A stretch of 64,000 nt of DNA. Source: Gerris lacustris (Eukaryota; Arthropoda; Insecta; Hemiptera; Gerridae). The stretch's first letter is position 1, and every line of letters begins with the position of its first letter. Positions 63,201 to 64,000 of this stretch are shown piece after piece. The notes beneath the pieces were generated by a model that saw only the letters and a program-made list of their open reading frames with translations, was not told the origin of the DNA and did not search any database. The DNA is taken from contig OX578280.1 in assembly GCA_951217055.1 (NCBI GenBank), positions 38,019,628 to 38,083,627 of the forward strand. Reading direction: 5' to 3'. Made by a program: the position numbers and the translations under genes.

Positions 63201-63632
63201 TATAGACCTTGAAATATTTTTAACTCAAGATGAATATAAAGCAGGGAAGCATATTGTGATAATTTATTTGTTGTTTTTTGGTTTAGGTTGAAGTCGATGA
63301 AGGTGGTATAAGTGGTCCATCTATTCCATTAAATTTACACCATCATGTACAACTTTCATCTCCTCAAAGTGTAAGTATTTTATTTTAAACATTTAGTTTT
63401 TTTATTATTTACTTTTTTTGGGTAAATTATATTTACTTATTAAATTTATAATGTTTAAGGGGAAAAACTAGTTCGTATTTTCTTATAATGCCGAGTATAA
63501 AAAGAAAAAGTATTGGAATGGTAAAATTAAATTTTGATGGATTTACACGTTTTAACAATGTTCATGGTGGACCACTTTGAATATTAATTACAGCAATTGT
63601 TTTTACAGCTTTTCAAGGAGAAAAGAACCTAA
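39294..63632 (+). CDS. PCM1: PCM1 homologue (pericentriolar material 1), 30 exons, about 966 aa
   Basis: Centriolar-satellite scaffold. Exons: 39294-39392, 41573-41645, 41745-41806, 43673-43795, 44008-44085, 44430-44507, 46511-46585, 47212-47277, 47486-47648, 48116-48180, 48544-48632, 48923-49018, 49413-49488, 49658-49739, 49919-49997, 50678-50764, 51869-51951, 55010-55221, 56013-56121, 57255-57388, 57852-57997, 58649-58732, 59411-59460, 59984-60059, 60407-60542, 61079-61195, 61848-62017, 63061-63145, 63287-63370, 63609-63632. Phases agree throughout. Signs of PCM1: coiled coils (RLKQKIEMSQRKIDELQQ), LIQAIEHDDPM with a K/R-rich helix after it, a Pro-rich block (PPHPPGPPPPDP), and a C-terminal region (SVYSELESVI...; LDEVAKLI; SLLKFQGARLTQVAEELL) in the order seen in the vertebrate PCM1 C-terminus. 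About half the length of human PCM1 (2,024 aa). Exons 6 and 7 look duplicated. The last exon is uncertain. Confidence 0.85.
39470..41335. repeat. Long palindromic element with a retrotransposon in its loop
   Basis: The left arm (39470-39725) and right arm (about 41085-41335) are inverted copies of about 250 bases: catataaatttgtggttaag at the left end and cttaaccacaaatttatatg at the right. Inner matches include aacaaactcatctacttcat / atgaagtagatgagtttg and aactaattaacaattaa / ttaattgttaattagtt. The R1-like element 39736-41080 fills the space between. It lies in PCM1 intron 1. Confidence 0.85.
39736..41080 (-). mobile_element. R1-clade non-LTR retrotransposon, 5'-truncated
   Basis: Minus-strand frame 41076-40549 (175 codons, open) carries the reverse transcriptase box GYADDVIVV, the thumb-side motif KTEVAILTGRR, VKYLGVLID and LLMFVTHSIILYGAEIW. 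Farther 3' (about 40215-39980) a zinc-knuckle-like CFHCSHERDDAEHTFFHC is followed by an in-frame stop and then ENWQAVSCYVENILRQKK. The T run at about 39743-39757 is the poly-A tail. The 5' half (endonuclease and ORF1) is missing. Less decayed than the copy at 10879-12645, so a younger insertion. Confidence 0.88.
42095..42561 (+). repeat. Interspersed repeat family 1, copy 1
   Basis: Starts atcggtccaagacaactcag and ends with a hairpin-like ctttatatgagaaagtaatag. The middle contains ctcgatttcgccttggggta and aaatcggcccagtactttag, with cagacagac after it. Other copies: 52883-53368, 62115-62545 (inverted) and a tail at 56555-56632. Resembles untranslated tails of widespread invertebrate retroposons. 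Clade not assigned. Confidence 0.6.
42614..42781 (+). mobile_element. Short non-autonomous Helitron
   Basis: Begins tctatattattataaaag, a typical Helitron 5' end, directly after A. Ends gggcggagccccctag: a small GC hairpin (gggc-gga-gccc) followed by CTAG and then host T. Insertion between A and T without target duplication is the Helitron signature. Only 168 bases, no coding capacity. It is inserted in the hAT element 41863-43172. Confidence 0.75.
44640..44990 (+). repeat. tRNA-derived SINE copy
   Basis: Head gatagtagttagaag (box-A-like) and accacttgttcaaacata (box-B-like), then gaattaggtcc, acagttccagtcacttaac, catcataaaactgtacaatg and a degenerate tail that repeats agcaccaagacatgg / aagcaccacagcatag. 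Matches the copy at 50150-50360. In PCM1 intron 6, between the two duplicated exons. Confidence 0.55.
45870..46290 (+). repeat. Interspersed repeat family 2 with internal tandem unit
   Basis: A unit of about 120 bases with tgtcatggtgactaaaaaaa and ccatattggccgc occurs twice in tandem (around 45925 and 46055), then a unique tail with tgtgccaaatttcatgttcc and acggacagacagacag. Related copies: 51537-51745 and 53375-53580. In PCM1 intron 6. Family unknown. Confidence 0.55.
50150..50360 (+). repeat. tRNA-derived SINE copy, best preserved
   Basis: Box-A-like tagtagttaag and box-B-like gttcgaatctagc are about 45 bases apart, followed by attaggccc, gttccagccactttactca, aactgagtaaactgtacc and tatatatcggagtgtcaaag. 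Shared blocks with 24430-24690 and 44640-44860 define the family. In PCM1 intron 15. Confidence 0.6.
51537..51745 (+). repeat. Interspersed repeat family 2, copy 2
   Basis: Shares cgtccaccatcttgaaaata, ttgtcaccacaaatgctg and gatgcacctgtatgcc with 45870-46290. Strongly eroded. In PCM1 intron 16. Confidence 0.45.
52311..52453. mobile_element. Variable-terminus MITE, short copy
   Basis: Ends tgtaccaattcagagttagt and the complement of gcactaactctgcattggtaca are inverted repeats of about 22 bases, unlike those of other copies. The right core (cgcattggctctccactcc, ctttcccgctctgtcaatg) is the family's conserved one. The left core is lost. In PCM1 intron 17. Confidence 0.75.
52883..53368 (+). repeat. 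Interspersed repeat family 1, copy 2
   Basis: Matches 42095-42561 nearly end to end: atcggtccgagacaactcag, ctcgatttcgcctcggggta, catcaaaatcggcccagtag, acagacagacatttttt. It carries an extra A run near 52970. A family 2 copy (53375-53580) follows directly. Confidence 0.6.
53375..53580 (+). repeat. Interspersed repeat family 2, copy 3
   Basis: tgtcatgctgactaataact, ccatcttgaaagtatttagt, tgtcacaaatgctgagatac and gttatacaaactcac align with 45990-46230 and 51537-51745. It follows a family 1 copy without a gap, so families 1 and 2 may be parts of one longer element. Confidence 0.45.
53844..54513 (+). mobile_element. Internally deleted PIF/Harbinger element
   Basis: Long imperfect inverted ends (ctggccatacagaaagctat at the left, ttgctttctgtgaggccagg at the right) with TTA on both sides (53841-53843, 54514-54516), as expected for Harbinger. 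The plus-strand frame 53957-54267 (start MLSRKYHSSSDEELLL; EEKFKKYFRMTSSNLKFIFY; YRATILSPEECLPVFVR) matches the N-terminal helical region before the DDE nuclease of Harbinger transposases. It ends at a good splice donor (gtaag). The DDE part is gone. In PCM1 intron 17. Confidence 0.82.
56195..56375. repeat. Hairpin repeat with cgtttcgcttcc / ggaagcttcttcag
   Basis: Short inverted blocks catcacga / tcgtgatg surround gtccgacgtttcgcttcc and ggaagcttcttcaggg. The same arrangement (gtttcgac...cttcttcag) occurs in the element at 62587-62882. In PCM1 intron 19. Probably a fragment of a retroelement with a structured terminus. Confidence 0.4.
56666..57055. mobile_element. pogo/Tigger-like MITE with TA duplication
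   Basis: Ends cagtggaacctcgctta and the complement cttatcgaggttctactg, with TA at 56664-56665 and 57056-57057. Inside, variants of aacctcNataacRcgact recur many times in both halves, as if the terminal repeat had been amplified. No coding sequence. In PCM1 intron 19. Confidence 0.85.
58810..59230. repeat. Complex minisatellite in a PCM1 intron
   Basis: Units of roughly 90 bases begin with taataatgctaaaactcttt-like sequence, followed by cttccttctgaaatagctga, then alternately gtccaaatttacagtctgta or gtcggtatcagccaatt. The alternation suggests a two-unit higher-order repeat of about 190 bases. Between PCM1 exons 22 and 23. No function evident. Confidence 0.75.
61302..61468. mobile_element. Variable-terminus MITE ends in tail-to-head arrangement
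   Basis: On the minus strand, a right-end core (attggcttccc...ttttcccacgctgtca) runs into a terminus ctaattgtaag, then about 27 bases of spacer, then the inverted terminus cttacaattag and a left-end core (cagattgggcagcctatgtg). In other copies these two cores lie at opposite outer ends. In PCM1 intron 26. Confidence 0.55.
62115..62545 (-). repeat. Interspersed repeat family 1, copy 3 (inverted)
   Basis: Minus-strand match to 42095-42561: gtctcggactgatttttt at its outer end is the complement of the family start, and gtctgtctgtcgtctgtgc, ctactgggccaattttg and cataccctgaggcaaaatc are complements of the family tail. In PCM1 intron 27. Confidence 0.55.
62587..62882. mobile_element. Foldback retroelement fragment flanked by 12-bp repeats
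   Basis: Direct repeats atttaggtgtta at 62575-62586 and 62883-62894 look like a target duplication. Between them, arms tcatagaagagg...gttcaataaccaaacaacg and the complement ending cctcttctatg pair over about 110 bases around atgcaagtgcatcacttgcat. The motif ggtttcgactgttctaatgc...cttcttcag recalls Penelope-like terminal hairpins, but that assignment is tentative. Confidence 0.5.
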
Positions 63633-63906
63633 TTATTTTGTTTATTTCTCCTGGTGTTAGTATATTTTAAATAATCTTTTATCTTGCTTTTCTTATTTCT
63701 TTTCTGCCATGTTTCTAAATTATTAGTGTTAAATTTATTATTTAAGAGCAGAGTTATAACATTAAATGAATCAAATTGTAATGTCTATTGTATTAAAAAA
63801 GCAAAATTCATTCAAGCTATTTTTATTTTAGATTACTATGCTTTAACTGTTTTAAGAGAATTTATGACAACTGCTGTCAAAGATGCACATTAACTCTGAT
63901 AATAAA
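63633..63906 (+). other. Probable PCM1 3' UTR with poly-A signal
   Basis: aataaa at 63901-63906 is the first canonical polyadenylation signal after the proposed stop at 63630-63632. A second possible terminal frame lies here: after an acceptor-like ttttag at 63831 the sequence reads YYALTVLREFMTTAVKDAH and then a stop. It would join PCM1 only if a weaker donor four bases after 63370 were used. Confidence 0.5.
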
Positions 63907-64000
63907 ATGGAAGCCAATATTTCAACAGTTAATATTTCATGAAACAACAATGATCCAAAATGTCTGTTGATTTGCTATGTAAAGGCCTGAGAAAACATCT

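Noticed and set aside
63684..63893. 69-codon frame at the window end as an independent gene
   Set aside because: The first two thirds are AT-rich non-coding sequence; only the last 20 codons look protein-like, and they are treated as a possible alternative PCM1 terminus.

Overview
This is a eukaryotic, AT-rich nuclear window from an animal. The four genes are animal orthologues split into many small exons by GT-AG introns. The clutter of R1-clade non-LTR retrotransposons, hAT, PIF/Harbinger, Helitron and pogo-like elements and MITEs points to an arthropod, probably an insect. A hemipteran is my guess only. I see no bacterial-style operon, CRISPR array or convincing tRNA/rRNA gene.

Layout: (1) 1014-9330, minus strand: MED25, a Mediator subunit, 14 exons found, last exon(s) not found. 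(2) 10359-23624, plus strand: AASDH/ACSF4-type protein (adenylation domain, carrier domain, PQQ-type beta-propeller), 9 exons, 993 aa. It is head-to-head with MED25 across about 1.0 kb. (3) 26907-36043, minus strand: mitochondrial CLPB/SKD3 (presequence, ankyrin repeats, AAA+ disaggregase), 11 exons, 624 aa. It converges on AASDH. (4) 39294-63632, plus strand: PCM1 (pericentriolar material 1) homologue, 30 exons found, about 966 aa. It is head-to-head with CLPB across about 3.2 kb. All exon joins keep the reading frame, and I derived them by reading splice sites. The genes are unrelated housekeeping genes (transcription, acyl/amino-acid activation, mitochondrial protein disaggregation, centriolar satellites), and nothing suggests they act as one pathway.

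Most other structure is mobile DNA in introns. Clear cases: a hAT element with 8-bp target duplications inside a palindromic MITE (12803-14472); a second hAT element carrying a nested Helitron (41863-43172); a 5'-truncated R1-like element in the loop of a long palindrome (39470-41335); a deleted PIF/Harbinger element with a transposase exon (53844-54513); a gypsy LTR-gag remnant (32437-32760); a pogo-like MITE with TA duplication (56666-57055). One family of short inverted-repeat elements has conserved subterminal cores but copy-specific termini. Three of its copies at 15341-17435 record an unequal crossover followed by a deletion around an AASDH exon.

I did not find a convincing new biological system. 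The best leads are the variable-terminus MITE family, the recombinant MITE/duplication, and a tandem exon duplication in PCM1.
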